Shown here in pieces: positions 11,886-23,679 of a stretch of DNA of 64,000 nucleotides. The stretch is taken from positions 4,459,001 to 4,523,000 of the forward strand of contig JAJEKV010000049.1 in assembly GCA_021234155.1 (NCBI GenBank), in the 5' to 3' direction. The stretch is from Isoetes taiwanensis (Eukaryota; Streptophyta; Lycopodiopsida; Isoetales; Isoetaceae). The position numbers and the translations under genes were made by a program. The notes beneath the pieces are model-generated. The model searched no databases, was not told the DNA's origin, and worked only from the letters and a program-made list of their open reading frames with translations. Positions within the stretch are counted from its first letter, which is position 1. Each line of letters begins with the position of its first letter.

Positions 11886-12720
11886 AATATCGCTTAAAAT
11901 CTTAAAAAACATGGAGTGATATTAATAGTGATATTTCATGTATGGTGACACTACTAATGACGAAAATTGTATCACCTATAGTATCATCACTATTGTCAGA
12001 AATATGGTCAAAGTTTATATCAGTTTTGATAGATGATGATATATGTGTTGTTACTGGCATCAACAGTAGTATCACATATTTCATCATTCGTACTATCAGC
12101 AAATACTCTAATTGTACAAATGACTATATAAGTGATGCTACTTATGTCAGTTATAGTATCTCCCATAGCATCACGACTTGTATCATATATACTATCGAAC
12201 ATTATATCAATATAAACAAATGATGCTATGTGTGTTGCCCATTGCACCATGTATAATATCACATCTTACATCACCCTTACTATCAATAGTTATTCTAATT
12301 CTGATAATGGTAATATAAGTGTTGAATTTATGCCAACTATAGTATTATAGGCAATACCACTTGTTTCTTAGACTATTGTGTCATTATCGAGAATTAACAC
12401 TATAGGTGTCTCTATGAAAGGCATATGTTGCATCAATAGTTAAGTCAACATTACTTAGTGATATTGTTAATTTCGTATTACTTATAGTATCATGAGATTC
12501 ACCTAAATTCATTGTATCTATGTTGCTATGCTAATAACATCACATTAGGAGCAAAATATTGTTACTGTGACTCAATAACATTTTAGGTTGATATATTTGT
12601 TGACATCTACTACATGCATATGTAGAAGCGAATGTGTCAGTCATAGCATAGATATTGATGTTTCCCAATGGATCATGCGGATGCAATTTAAAAGCATAAG
12701 TAATAGCTTAAGATGTCCAT
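11886..12720. repeat. CACTA left subterminal repeat region
   Basis: This AT-rich tract carries many degenerate copies of TAGTATCA, TGATATTA and TAGTGATA-like words on both strands. In En/Spm-type elements such arrays bind the TNPA protein. Six-frame ORFs here (for example 11942-12223) are built of Ile/Thr/Ser repeats and are not believable genes. Confidence 0.75.
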
Positions 12721-12804
12721 AAATGAGCATGAATATACGTATTAAAGAGTGCCCGCAGACAAAGTACACACTGATATCCATACAGAAAAAGAAAAAGAAA
12801 GATC

Positions 12805-15800
12805 CTATAAGGGAAAACTCCCAAGTGGAACTTCATCCCTTAGATCATGGGCAATATCCTCTAGTTCATCATCGCCAAGCTCTAGATGCAATACATGTCG
12901 AGGCTCATTACCAATTTCCTCATTTTCATCTAGATCATAATCTAGGATATTCTGATTTAGCATCTCCATCGTTGGACAAAACGGATCTTCAATTGGATCG
13001 CAATCATCACTTGAATCAATGCCTTCTACTTGATCACCTACCAGTTCATTGATTTCATATTGTGCAACGTCAATTCCTTCAAGTAAAAGGGTTCCATCAG
13101 CCTCAGAAGATGCCAAGTCCAAAGTAGAAGGATCAATCATGCGTCGAGATCTAGGCATCGCATGAATCACGATCCACCAATTAATATCACTTTGATTTTT
13201 GTGAAAGAAAACTTGCTCAACTTGTTTAGGATAAACAAATGGCTCGTCCATTTCCCTTAAGAATTGAGTAGAGTTAACCTCATAAAAACCTGATGGATGT
13301 TGCCTCATTGTGCGGTTTCTGCCCCGATAACATGCTTTGAACCACTTTGCCTTTAACACATTGACCTTGAAGGATCGAAAATCCACTTCAATGATATCTG
13401 TTATTTGACCAACATAATTGAGATCGCCTTCTAGTGGTTGGTTGACTCTCGTAGATGCTTGACTTTTTTGCTCAAAGCATGCTGCAATACCACTATCAAA
13501 TGTAACTCTACTTTTGTCAGTGCTCATGACTCGAAAATGTTGTCCATATGCCCACATTGATGTATAGAATCTTGCCTGCAAAAATAAAAGCAAAACATAA
13601 ATTGTGGGAAAATGAAAATTGCAATAATGTACAAAGTGCAATTTACCTTCTTTGAACAACCAAGTGCTATGTTATAGTCATCCACTGGATTTTCAATGCC
13701 TTGGCGTTCTGCTTCTCTCATCTTACCCAATAACCACTCTCGTGGCATTATTTCTGGCAATATTTCAAGACCTTCTGAGGTTCTTGAACGTTTTCCACGT
13801 CTTGGCATCCTTCCTAATCCATGACTCCTTCTAGCTTCCTCTCTTTCCTTACGTGCAACTTCATATTTTTCTCTCCATGGATCCAAGCTATCACAGTTAG
13901 CTATTACCCACTTGTTTATCTCCAAGTACATTTCCGAACTAAGTCCTCGCTCCATACCATTGCCTTCAAGAACCTCTCCTATATCTTCTACACATTGTTC
14001 TTTCTCCCATATACGTGGAGCATCAGCATCGATTGATGTCGTTGCATCACTCATAAAGAAAAGAATCTCTTGCACGAAATGTCCTTCAGCCATGCATGCT
14101 TCTGGTCTAGCCATTTGACGAACAAAGCCTTTCAAGACTTTCATATATCGTTCCAAAAAAAACATCCAATGACCAGGAGCCGGTCCAACCAAACGGATTT
14201 CTTCAGGAATATGTACTAGAAGATGCAACTGGAGATCAAACAAGCTAGTAGGAAACTCTCGCTCTAAAATGCACAATAATTCTGCAACTTCAACCTCCAT
14301 CGTTGATATTTCAGAGGCATTGATTTCTTTTAATGATGCCCATCTTTAGAATAAAAGTAAAAAAAAAATTAAAATTGTTCTATGTAATAAATTACAAAAG
14401 AGAATACAAAGTTTATGATAATACGTACCTTGCAAATTTGCCTAGTCGATAAATGGCATCCCGAATTCTTGGTGTCAAGCAATTATCTATTGCACATGAT
14501 AGAAGATGCTAGACGAAAGAGCATGTATGTATAAGCAAACGAAAATGAGGAATTTAGAAATATATCTATGTTTTACCTGTAGGAACTTGTGCCAATCATG
14601 TGACTTCAAACCACTAAGTTCGCCATCTTTAGTAAATGCCCGACGAATGGAGGCACTATAGCCTGATGGTGTTCTCATGTTCGATATCACTTGCTTGACT
14701 TGTTTTTGCTCTTGTTTGGTAAGAACCCAAGGTGCATCCCTGCACTTTCCATTATCCAATGGCCATAATTGTGGCATGATATTTAGCTCCTTTAAGTCAT
14801 TCCTACTTCCCAAAGTATCACACTCCCCTGTTAAGTGTCTCCAAATTGAATGTCCAACATTTTTGAAGATATGCATGGGGTCAAGCAAGTGTGCAATTTT
14901 CAGGTCTGGCCAATACTCAAGACGGTAAAAAATAGAGAGTCTTTTCATGCCAGGAGGTGGAGTGACCAAACTATCATCAGGCATGTTTTGGGACCTACAC
15001 GCATCTTTCCATGTACACAGCCAATCCATAGGAGTCCTTCTTTTCGGTTTCTCAATAGATACGTTGCCGCGCATATGGTGTGTTGGAGGCAAAAATTTCT
15101 CATGGCCACGATATATTTGCTTATGCAAATGTTTTGAGCAATAAGATGATAAATTAGCTCCACATGATGGGCATCCATGATACCCACTTGTTTGTAAACC
15201 TATGCATTAAACATAAGAATAAGTGACTACACTGGTATATATACTTTCAAAATTGTGTACGCACCTGATGCAACACTTAATCCTGGGTAGTCATGAATAG
15301 TGAAACAACATATAGCACGAAAAGTAAAGACATGAGGTGACCTTTCCACATCATACATATTAATCCCCTTCCAAAGTACTTGCAACTCTTCTATAAGTGG
15401 CTCTAGATACACATCCATATTCCTTACTTGATATTTACCTATATAACAAAATTATCAGAACACAATAGAAAATAATCCATGGCAAAAGAAAAATACATAC
15501 CTGGAACAATAAGTGTTAGCATAAGATGCCCTGTTTTTGTTGCTAACCAAGGAGGGATATTGTAATTCACCGCCACAACAGGCCATACACTATGACTAGA
15601 TGATCTCTGACCAAATGGACAAATACCATCTAATCCAATGGCAAGACGTAGGTTCCTTGGTTCTTCTTTAAATACTGGCCACTTATCCTCAATGTGTTTC
15701 ATTGCTTCACCATCCACTGTGAGCCGTAAAATGCCATCTGTACTACGATGCTTTGAGTGAAATTCCATAAGTGCACTAAGTGATGGGCAGCGGAATATCC

Positions 15801-15860
15801 TTTGCAACCTTGGTATCAATGGCATGTGACGCAACACTTTCCTTGGAACCTTTGCCAACT
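12805..15860 (-). CDS. TNP2-type CACTA transposase, at least six exons
   Basis: This gene encodes the transposase that cuts and moves CACTA elements. Exons on the minus strand, each with AG acceptor and GT donor, are 15860-15501, 15438-15265, 15199-14577, 14508-14430, 14343-13647 and 13575-12805; the joined frame is open for about 900 residues to the stop at 12805. Landmarks in order are VPRKVLRHMPLIPRLQRIF and EPRNLRLAIGLDGICPFG; then MDVYLEPLIEELQVLW and HDYPGLSVASG; a CPSCGANL pair; DPMHIFKNVGHSIWRHL (Transposase_21); LLVHIPEEIRLVGPAPGHW (DUF4218); and FYEVNSTQFL with QVEQVFF (DUF4216). The tail is acidic. The usual N-terminal Cys-rich part was not found upstream, so one or more 5' exons are missing or unresolved. 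No frame break is seen in the listed exons, so the core could still be active. Confidence 0.9.
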
Positions 15861-16727
15861 CTGAATTGAAAATAGGTCAGAAGGAGAAAGGCTTTTGTTC
15901 TGTAATACAATAGGTGCAGTTTTGGAAAGTGCATTAGGCTTTGCTTCATCATTATCTAGATATGTAGGAGCTCTGCAATTTTCCCAGCGAGATTGAAAGG
16001 TCTCTCCAGGAGGAGTTGCTTACTGAATTTACAGAGTTGTGGCTAGACTGTTCACTGAGGTTAATGTAATTGCTACCAGTAGGAGTACTTGCTGCTTTAG
16101 GTCTCTTGAAAACAGAAGAACTCATCAATGTATTACTTCTTTCCCTTACTGCTATAGATATCAGAAGTGCTGGTGGTAGATTTCTGGCAGTTGCATTTTA
16201 TATATGGGCTGTGAGTGCTCCAAACTTTCTTCAGATAAAACTCATTTCGTTTTTCAAACTGTGTCACTTGAATGTAGTTGCTGGATAGGAAGTTCATGGT
16301 TTAAAATGATAATAAAAGCAAGTGATATTACTAGAAATTGGCTTAGTGCAAATGTCTTGGATTTATAGGATCCCATATTCTAAGCTGCACATAAACTTAG
16401 ATTCTATAATTTAAATGATAATAATTGTGTGGTTTTGTCAACTTTGATCTGCATGTGGCATAACAGTGCTTTGCATCGTTGTTAAAATAGCTGTTTAAAT
16501 AGCTTTGCATCGTTGTTAACTAGTATGCAGCCACTGCTTCTATTTTATTGGATCTTCTAAGGTCAGTTTATTTGCTCCATTTTCTGTTTATCGTCTATTT
16601 TCTGCTTCGCATTTTATCTGACTTGAGTGCTCTGTGCGCAGTCCAGCATGAACTCTATGATGCATTGCATTATACTGAATTTAACTAGTAGGGTCCAATG
16701 AACTAATCTTATTTCTTGGATTTCTAG
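15861..16727. promoter_or_regulatory. Shared upstream region of divergent CACTA genes
   Basis: About 0.87 kb separates the first resolved exon of the minus-strand transposase from that of the plus-strand TNPA-like gene. It must hold the 5' ends and probably the promoters of both genes. A minus-strand stretch near 15975 reads QSRWENCRAPTYLDND, which resembles the SRW segment preceding KVLR in TNP2 proteins, so part of the missing N-terminal coding may lie here. No TATA box could be assigned with confidence. Confidence 0.45.
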
Positions 16728-18013
16728 ACGTGTACATATGGAGGTGGGCAAATCCATATGGATTATGAAGGTAAGAAATTTATGAACTCGGCAAATGAGT
16801 ACATGAAATTTCACTGCTATGATATCCATCTGAAATGGCCAAACGTTAAGCGTAGCCATAAACAACGCGTGATTCATGATCTGAAGCAGCATTATGGTGT
16901 TGGATTTTCTAAGCGCCATGTCTTGAAAAGGCTTGGTAGGAGATGGAATCATTACAGGTAACGCTACAGCCTTGTTCTCAAGATGTTGTATTTTAGTTTG
17001 TTTTATTATAAGAAGAGAAAATCTTAATATCTTTCTGGATTTTGTAGAACAAAATTAAGGAAGGAAGTAAGAGAAGATCCTAACGTGGATAAACCCGATG
17101 AAGTAGATGATGATTCTTGGCAGTTATTTATACAAGATAGCAGAAAAGTCTACACTCGCAATATACAAGCTGCTGCAGCAAGAGAAACCAGGCAATATAC
17201 GGGTTCTGGTGGGGATGACTATATCAAAACTGAATTTGTAAGATCATTTCTTTGGCATTCAAATTGTTTATCTTTTATGCTCGTTCTTACTAGCTTAAGA
17301 AAAAAAAAATTAGTTCAAGTATTACTGTGGCTATCCCACGGATATGGAACTCGATAACATAAAACAGGCTGGTGGGTTCTCAAAGTGGATCAAAGATCAA
17401 GAAACATTTGATAAAACGGTATGACTTTATTTTCAAACTTCTTTCATCTTCAGAAACTAACTTTACCTTTTGCCTAGTTCAATGCAAGGGACTTTGCGGG
17501 TAAGGGTGCGACAAAATGCATCTTCAGACCCAAAACAATATCCAAGAAGGTATTTATACGTTTTGAGCTGCCATCATCTGTTTTTCTGCTCATTTAATTG
17601 GCTTTCTTTCTTTTTCCTATTATGTAGGTTAACAATCAAGAGGAAGGACCATCCCAATTGAACATAGTTGAAACTGAAGATGAGGTGGATATAGTTGGTT
17701 TAAATGAAGATCCTTCATTACAAGTAGGTTTTTTTCCCTTCAAATCTGCTATTCAAAAAGCTCTTTTTTAATATTTCTTATTCTGTAAATGTAGGAAATG
17801 AATGAAAGTGATAATGACGATACATCAGATAGTAGTGCCAACTCATCATCAAGTGGATCTTCAAGTGCCTCTTACTCTAGCAGTGGAGATGAGTTCGAAG
17901 AATCACCAAGGAAAGAATCACCTTTGAAGAAGAAGAAGAAAACTTGCCGGGACATTGCACGAGAAATATATTCCCGACGTGGGGAATCTGAACCATCCCA
18001 TAACTCCTCTTGA
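16728..18013 (+). CDS. TNPA/Transposase_24-like CACTA protein, spliced
   Basis: This is the second protein of the CACTA element, expected to bind the subterminal repeats and assist transposition. Six exons join with consensus splice sites: 16728-16957, 17048-17237, 17368-17418, 17478-17549, 17628-17723 and 17795-18013. The joined frame gives about 286 residues; a further 5' exon is likely because exon 16728 starts after an AG acceptor without a clear start codon. Exon 1 has WPNVKRSHKQRVIHDLKQHY and LKRLGRRWNHY, and exon 2 continues RTKLRKEV, the W-x2-YR-x-LRKEV pattern of plant Ptta/En/Spm Transposase_24 proteins. The tail is Ser/Asp/Glu-rich, then Lys-rich (SPLKKKKK). It is transcribed away from the transposase, whereas the classic En/Spm arrangement has both proteins on one strand. 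Confidence 0.8.
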
Positions 18014-18148
18014 GGCGTTCTTATTCCAACCTGTTTTAGGACTTGTGTTCTTTCTTTTGCATGTGTTCTCTCCAAGATGTGTTGTGTTTGTGTTCCCTTG
18101 GAGATGTCTTCTCATGGAGAAATGTTTGTTATGGATTTTGGATTTATC

Positions 18149-18154
18149 AATAAA
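18149..18154 (+). terminator. AATAAA polyadenylation signal
   Basis: AATAAA lies about 135 bases downstream of the TNPA-like stop codon, in the same orientation and at a suitable distance for a plant 3' UTR. Confidence 0.55.
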
Positions 18155-18239
18155 GCTTAAACCATTTGAGCAATATCTTCTGGTTTTTTACTATGATTTT
18201 CAGATAACTATGTAAATAATAATTCAAGTCCTTTAGAAA

Positions 18240-18976
18240 CTCTAAAAAAAAACGTACAATATATTAGTTTCCATGAAACTAATTATTTGCTTGCACAAAT
18301 AGTACAAAATAGGAAAAGAATTTAAATGATACCAAAAATTGTGGCAAATGTTATTACATGTGGTATTATATGTGACTTTTTAGTGTAACTATAATTTTGT
18401 GAATGACGTTATGTATGAGGTTGTGGATGATACTATGAGACATTTATAGATGGTAGTATATGTGATACTATCATCGACACTAATTAGCATACATTTTGTT
18501 CTTAAATGTGGTCGTATAGGTGTCCATATGAATGACAATATAGGTGTTTATATGAATGACAATATAAGTATTAATAGATTTGACATTATTAATGATACAA
18601 TGGGTGATATTATCGTTGATCATATTTGATACTATTGATGATGTATTTTTTAACCTTATAAATGTTGATATGTGTGGTATTTATGATGGCAATATATATG
18701 GTGTTAACCATGGTACCATTCGTGATATTTATCTTGATACTACAAATGACATTGTTATATCAAGAGTGCTGGTGCTGATGCTGACTCAAACATGACATTA
18801 TCAGTGCCACAAGTATTCCATAAAAAATGATCTAATAAATTATGCAATGGATGACGTTATAGGTGATTTTAACATTGACGATAAATTTGACGCAGTTGCG
18901 TCAACAGGTATGGTCATCTATTGTATCACTTGCTAAAAATTTTAAAATCCTCATTTTAGGCACATAAATGACGAAA
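18240..18976. repeat. CACTA right subterminal repeat region
   Basis: Many short words such as TGATACTAT, TGGTAGTAT and GATATTAT mirror those in the left subterminal region. The ORF at 18580-18795 is an artefact of this repetition. Confidence 0.7.
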
Positions 18977-19009
18977 CTGGTGACTTAAAGTGCCTATCCT
19001 CTTGTAGTG
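18977..19009 (-). repeat. CACTA right terminal inverted repeat
   Basis: Read on the minus strand it starts CACTACAAGAGGATAGGCAC, matching the left terminus. It ends exactly at 19009, followed by AGG. Confidence 0.9.
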
Positions 19010-19011
19010 AG

Positions 19012-19590
19012 GTGATCGATCTGAAAATCAGCGACAAGGATGAGTATGAGTATCAGACGAGAACCAGTAAGGAGCATACAATGAGCGTTCAAATTGTGGA
19101 GCCTTCTAGCTCCTTGGGGATGGGGTGCGGGTACACGTCTATGCGTGTGCAGGAGCAGAATAAATGCGCGACCAAGCTTGAGGCCCTGAGAGACGGTTTT
19201 TCTTGGAGGCTAAAGGCCTGGAAAATTGGGGATGAATGGAAGGCCTATGAGCGCAACCACTGGTCCTGGAGGTCTGTTTTGCCTGATCTGCCTGGTGGCG
19301 GTTTTACTGAGCATGGTGCTAATGTCCATCTCACTAAAGCTACCACTATTCAATGGCTGCTGTCTCGCCGAGAGGTTGACCTCGAGCAGATCATGACTTT
19401 TAAAGTGGAGCTGGAGATTGATTTGATTTTTCTTCAAATTCCATGGTTGTCAAAGCCTCATTGGATGGTTAAGCATCACACTTTCAGCTTACCAAATTTG
19501 CCAATAGAATGGCCTCAGGAGGTTAAAGACTACTACTCAGTGTATAACAAACCTTTTTTTCCCAATAGGAAAAAAGCCTTTTGTTTATAA
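19012..19590 (+). CDS. Unrecognised ORF abutting the CACTA right end
   Basis: The frame is open from the CACTA border to a stop at 19588-19590. A plausible start is the ATG at 19081, giving MSVQIVEPSSSLGMGCGYTS and onward, about 169 residues. The protein is Trp-rich (WKIGDEWKAYERNHWSWRS) and looks gene-like, with mixed composition and no low complexity, but I do not know the family. Its upstream part may have been separated by the CACTA insertion, yet the left flank of the element does not obviously continue the same frame. It could be an exon of a host gene or a piece of another mobile element. Confidence 0.4.
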   Translation: MIDLKISDKDEYEYQTRTSKEHTMSVQIVEPSSSLGMGCGYTSMRVQEQNKCATKLEALRDGFSWRLKAWKIGDEWKAYERNHWSWRSVLPDLPGGGFTEHGANVHLTKATTIQWLLSRREVDLEQIMTFKVELEIDLIFLQIPWLSKPHWMVKHHTFSLPNLPIEWPQEVKDYYSVYNKPFFPNRKKAFCL

Positions 19591-19613
19591 AATTAATAGG
19601 ATTATATAAGTTT
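19588..19613 (+). repeat. 26 bp direct repeat, left copy
   Basis: It begins TAAAATTAATAGGATTATAT and ends AAGTTT. An identical 26 bp copy starts at 22004, directly after the CTAG terminus of a Helitron. Confidence 0.9.
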
Positions 19614-21700
19614 TAACTTCTGTTTTGCTCAGGTTTTTCTTCTTTGTTCAATTGCATAAACGTTCTTTAAGGCATCTGGGATTATTAACTTGATTACTTG
19701 CTTGAAGAAAATGGCCTGTCTCCCTACTGTTCTTTGCAGGAAAAGAGGTATTTTGCCATCACTTATATTATTCTAAAGACCTGTACATCTTTATGCCTTT
19801 GTTTGCATCAAATATGGTTATGTCTTTTGTTTTCCAAGCAGGTACTACATTGTTCCTATGTCAATAGGTGGAGGAGAATGGCTTCTTTTTTTACATCTAT
19901 TACATTTTGTTCTTCCCAGCATTTTGTCAAGAACGGTAAATTTGATGAGCTATAGAGGACCTTTTAGTGGCCTATAGAGAAGCTGCAGAGACCTTTCAGT
20001 GGCTTACCTGGACGGTTTGCAGAAGCCCTTCAAATACAGATTAGCAGTACTAACCATGATAATGAATTATATCATCTCAGATTTGATTATGCCATGACAC
20101 GAAGAACTCTGTTCAGAAATTTAAGCTTCTATTTTTCCATTTTCCTTGCGAATTAAAAGCAATTACATCTATCTCTTTTGCCTGTCATTGCAGTGCTAGA
20201 CCTTTCTAATAAAGTAATACATTTGCTTCTTCTACCCTTTATAGCAGTTTAATTGACCATCTATTTATGGAAATTAAGGCCCTTCACAATATTTTTTTGA
20301 GAGTAGTATTAGGCAGTTCAGTTTGACGATTTGGTGGCCAATCCTGACGCATTGAATCATCTGTACTATGCTATTTATATTTCTAATATTTTCCTGACTT
20401 ATAATTAACAGTGATGCGAGTTATACGCTAATTTTCCAAATCATCCTTTGAACAGATGTAGAGGCGCGAACAATGCAGGAGCACAGTTTATTTCTCTGCC
20501 ACCTACAGAATAAGCTCAGGTCTGCCGTTTAATCATACTTTAACCATTCCTTTTTTGCTTTCACTTGAGCTAAGGAAACAAGAACACCTCCAGTTAATGA
20601 AACAAGGCACCAAACCCAATGAAATGGGTACCTAACTCAAAGGCTTTATTTGCCCAAAGTGTATAACATTTTTGTTATGCATAAGCAAACATTCCAGTGC
20701 ATATTATATATCAACTCATGTTATTCCAATGTTCCTGTCATGCTCAAGCATGTAGCTGAGCCAAATGTCTATTCAGCACTCACGATGAAAGAGACTATAT
20801 TATTGCTTCAAGGCATTAATATAAAAAAATGTCTGTGGATTCTGTTACAAGTCCAAAAGAAAACATATAACACATGATTTTTTATTTAAAGTTTCTTGCT
20901 AGAGTTGTGCCTGTCCGTATTATGTTGGAGTTTGCAGTTCTTGAGCTAATTATGAATCAATTTTATTTTACAATGATCGATTATTCACACTTTTGGAACT
21001 TGACAGTCTCTAGGAACAATAAAAATCATGGAGCTTGCCATTTCTGTACTGTGTTTTCCATCAACCATATACCAATGAAGTTTTCAAGGCATTGTGGTGT
21101 TCAGGGAAGGCTGTTGAAGATAGACAAGTCATTATGGAAAAGAAGCAAAGGGTTTTTCAACGCACATGATTTTTCACAATTGCATTAGACCTACAATCAC
21201 AGATGAAAAGAACAGGAGCCACGGTTGAAGAAGCAAAATATATAAGGCTCTTACTATTCTTCCTAGATATTAACAGCTTAATGATTAGATGGTAATTCCC
21301 ATGATGATGTTAAGTGATCTTGGAATTGTAGAGTTGGAAATGTTTCTCTAAATTGTTATGTCTAGGTTTTACTTCTTACAATCATATCTGAGTTCAAGTA
21401 CATAAAAATCCATCAAATCTTCATTTCTATGACACTAAATGCATCAATATATAATGCTAAAATAGTAATACTAAAATGCCTCCCCTATGCATGTCAAACA
21501 CAATGTGAAGCTTAATATAATTATGTGGATGTTGTAGCTTAGTTGTTGTTGAAAGTAGTATGAATAAAAAGTTATAGGTTGAAGACAAAACGTAACTAGA
21601 GGTTAAGTCTACTAAAGAAACAACCCTGACCTAAGCCAACAACTTTAAGGGTGGAATGTTGGTTCTAGGTTTTTGCACGCAAGTAAATCATTTGTAGGTT
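19614..21700. other. AT-rich non-coding stretch, probably Helitron interior
   Basis: Only short ORFs are present (for example 19698-19955 and 20874-21188), none with a recognisable domain. The stretch ends at the Helitron-type terminators at 21711-22003, so part of it is probably inside a non-autonomous Helitron. I could not place a convincing 5' TC end. Confidence 0.4.
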
Positions 21701-21710
21701 CTCAGCTTAT

Positions 21711-22003
21711 GCCCAATAACGTCGGGCACCATAACCATGAACATATAAAATGTCAAATGCACACAACATACATCTACAAGTTCATCATTAACAAATCAAC
21801 GACGTGGGGCACCATAACTATGAAGATATAAAATGCCAAATGCACATATCATACATCTATAGGTTCATCATTGACATATTTTCAACCTGAGCAAGTAGAT
21901 CACCTCTACCTCTATTTCATCCAATCCATTTGGGCTAAGAAAGCCTGCTAGCAGGCAAGGTCCAAATAGACCCTAGCCCATCAACGATGGGCACCATAAC
22001 TAG
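21711..22003 (+). mobile_element. Helitron 3' end with two decayed upstream terminators
   Basis: The functional-looking end is a perfect hairpin, GCCCATC-AAC-GATGGGC (21976-21992), then ACCATAA and CTAG (22000-22003), followed by T. This is the Helitron 3' rule: hairpin, short spacer, CTRR, insertion before T. Two earlier copies lie at 21711-21739 and about 21795-21821. Each has the GGGCACCATAA block, but CTAG has become CCAT and CTAT, and the stems are damaged. They are joined by an ~84 bp direct duplication. Confidence 0.8.
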
Positions 22004-22029
22004 TAAAATTAATAGGATTATATAAGTTT
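22004..22029 (+). repeat. 26 bp direct repeat, right copy
   Basis: This is identical to 19588-19613 and begins at the first base after the Helitron CTAG. Confidence 0.9.
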
Positions 22030-22669
22030 GAACCGGATTGGCCCTTTTGTTACAAAATCCATTAGGAACTGAATATTAATAAAAGGGTCAGCATGAAGTT
22101 TCTTTTTTACAAAGAATCCTGTAGTAGACTTATGTAATGAGAACTCTCTTTACAAGCATGTACAATGGAAACAAAATAAAACTTTTCTATTTCAGACCAT
22201 TCTACAAGCTCATCAAGTGTTGTAGTACATTGCAAAACCTATAATGCATGCACTATATGATGAAAAAATGTTTTAGAGGTGGTCGTTTAACAGCATTTAA
22301 TATTGTAGGCGTATCTTAAATATAATATTTGCATTCCCTATACAAAAGTAGCTTAGTAAGAAAATCCTACTAGTATAAAATATAACCAAAAGAAATCCTA
22401 GGACCTATGGCTTTAACTGGCCCAAATCCTTATACGCCATTTTTTGGACCGGCCATATATCCTACAATATTTCATATGGACCAGAACTTTTTAATTTGAA
22501 CCGGATTGTTTGATTCCAAATTCAATCCTAGGACTTTGTTGCACATTGCTACTACTCCATAAACTGTATGGGTTTTCTCAAATAAATGACACTTTTTATT
22601 GCTCAGGCTGTATCTGCGGTCTTGACATGTAGAGAAGATAGTTTGGACAATTTGATAATAATGTACGTA
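22030..22669. other. Short inter-Helitron spacer
   Basis: AT-rich DNA without a gene. The word GAACCGGATTG occurs twice (near 22030 and 22499). Bases 22635-22663 are repeated just beyond the far end of the next Helitron. Confidence 0.5.
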
Positions 22670-22741
22670 TCCTCCTATATTATAAAATTATATTGAATGT
22701 CTGTTGTGTATGTAACCCTAAATCTAACGGTCTAGAATATT

Positions 22742-23487
22742 TTGCCCAAAACTTTTGACGGCCACGATATTGCCAGCTCGATGGCCAAGATTATATGGCT
22801 CAAGACCAAGATAAAAAACCCTACTCTGGCGATGGCGACCTCCTCTCCAGCTCTCGGTGCTGGCATTTCGCAAAACAAAATGGCTTCAAGGCGGCTATGG
22901 CTATGCCGTGCTATGTTAAAGGCGGCTGGGATTATGTCAGCTCAAGTTTGTAAAAAAAGAAATAGGTTTTTTTCTAGCATTAGCTATCCGCTATTCCTTT
23001 TCTGGAGCCGTTGCTTTGCAGAGAGCCACGAACTGGAGGAATTTTGGTGGAGGATGTTTGAATAGAAAATGTCTAGAAATTTTAGCATCGACAAAAACCT
23101 CAGCCAAGTCTGGCTATGACTTTTGCAACTGACGATTTTCTAGAAATTGCAGATGTCGCTCCAGTGACAGTATGGGCTTTTAAGATTGAGAGGTCTGGAT
23201 TTCGAACAATGAAATATGATGGTTCTGATGGATGGGAGCTTGCAATAGCTTAGAGGTGGATGGCAAGAACAACACAGGCATGTTTAGAGGATGCTATATC
23301 AGGAAATTCTAGATCAGTTGGGCATATAGATCAGTTGCAAATCAGAGAGACTGCCATATACCCTTACAAAACTATTTGGTTGAAGAAAAGGACAAGCATC
23401 TTCAGCAAGAATTTGTTTTCCAGTTTTCGATCTATTTCTTGCATGCTAAATGTGTTTTACACTGTTTTCAAAATTAAGATCTTTTAG
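22742..23487 (+). pseudogene. Possible captured gene pieces in Helitron A
   Basis: An ORF from the ATG at 22841 reads MATSSPALGAGISQNKMASR and continues Arg/Ala-rich (LWLCRAMLKAAGIMSAQ), like an organelle-targeting start. Further on, after a TTCTAG acceptor near 23143, a frame reads EIADVAPVTVWAFKIERSGF. Both look like gene exons, but I cannot name the parent gene or show that they belong together. Captured host exons are common in Helitrons. Confidence 0.35.
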
Positions 23488-23679
23488 CATAGTTGAATTT
23501 GCATATTGGAGCAAGATGAGACGTATTTTATTCTGGGTCTTGTTGTTCACATTTCCATTCTAACAGTATATTGTCTCTTTGCGTTTCAAAGGTGTGTGTA
23601 AAGATTTCAGATCCACTGATTCACTTTTATGCTTTGTTTTGTAACAAATTCAAGCCTTGCAATCATGTGTTATTCAGAT

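Larger units (their letters stand above)
11853..19009 (-). mobile_element. Nearly complete CACTA (En/Spm) transposon, 7.16 kb
   Basis: The left end begins CACTACAAGAGAATAGCC. The right end finishes with the complement of CACTACAAGAGGATAGGC, so the terminal inverted repeats start identically for 11 bases and stay similar for about 30. The flanks are AAG on the left and AGG on the right, close to the 3 bp target duplication expected for CACTA elements but with one mismatch. About 0.8 kb at each end is filled with short subterminal repeats of the TGATACTAT type. The interior encodes a TNP2 transposase on the minus strand and a Transposase_24/TNPA-like protein on the plus strand, both spliced. 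Strand is given by the transposase. Confidence 0.92.

Noticed and set aside
11942-12262. Ile/Thr/Ser-rich ORFs on both strands
   Set aside because: They are products of the CACTA subterminal short repeats.
19758-19780. A Helitron 5' end (TCACTTATATTATTCTAAAG) for the terminator at 22003
   Set aside because: Only the first few bases resemble the family start; the following conserved words are absent.
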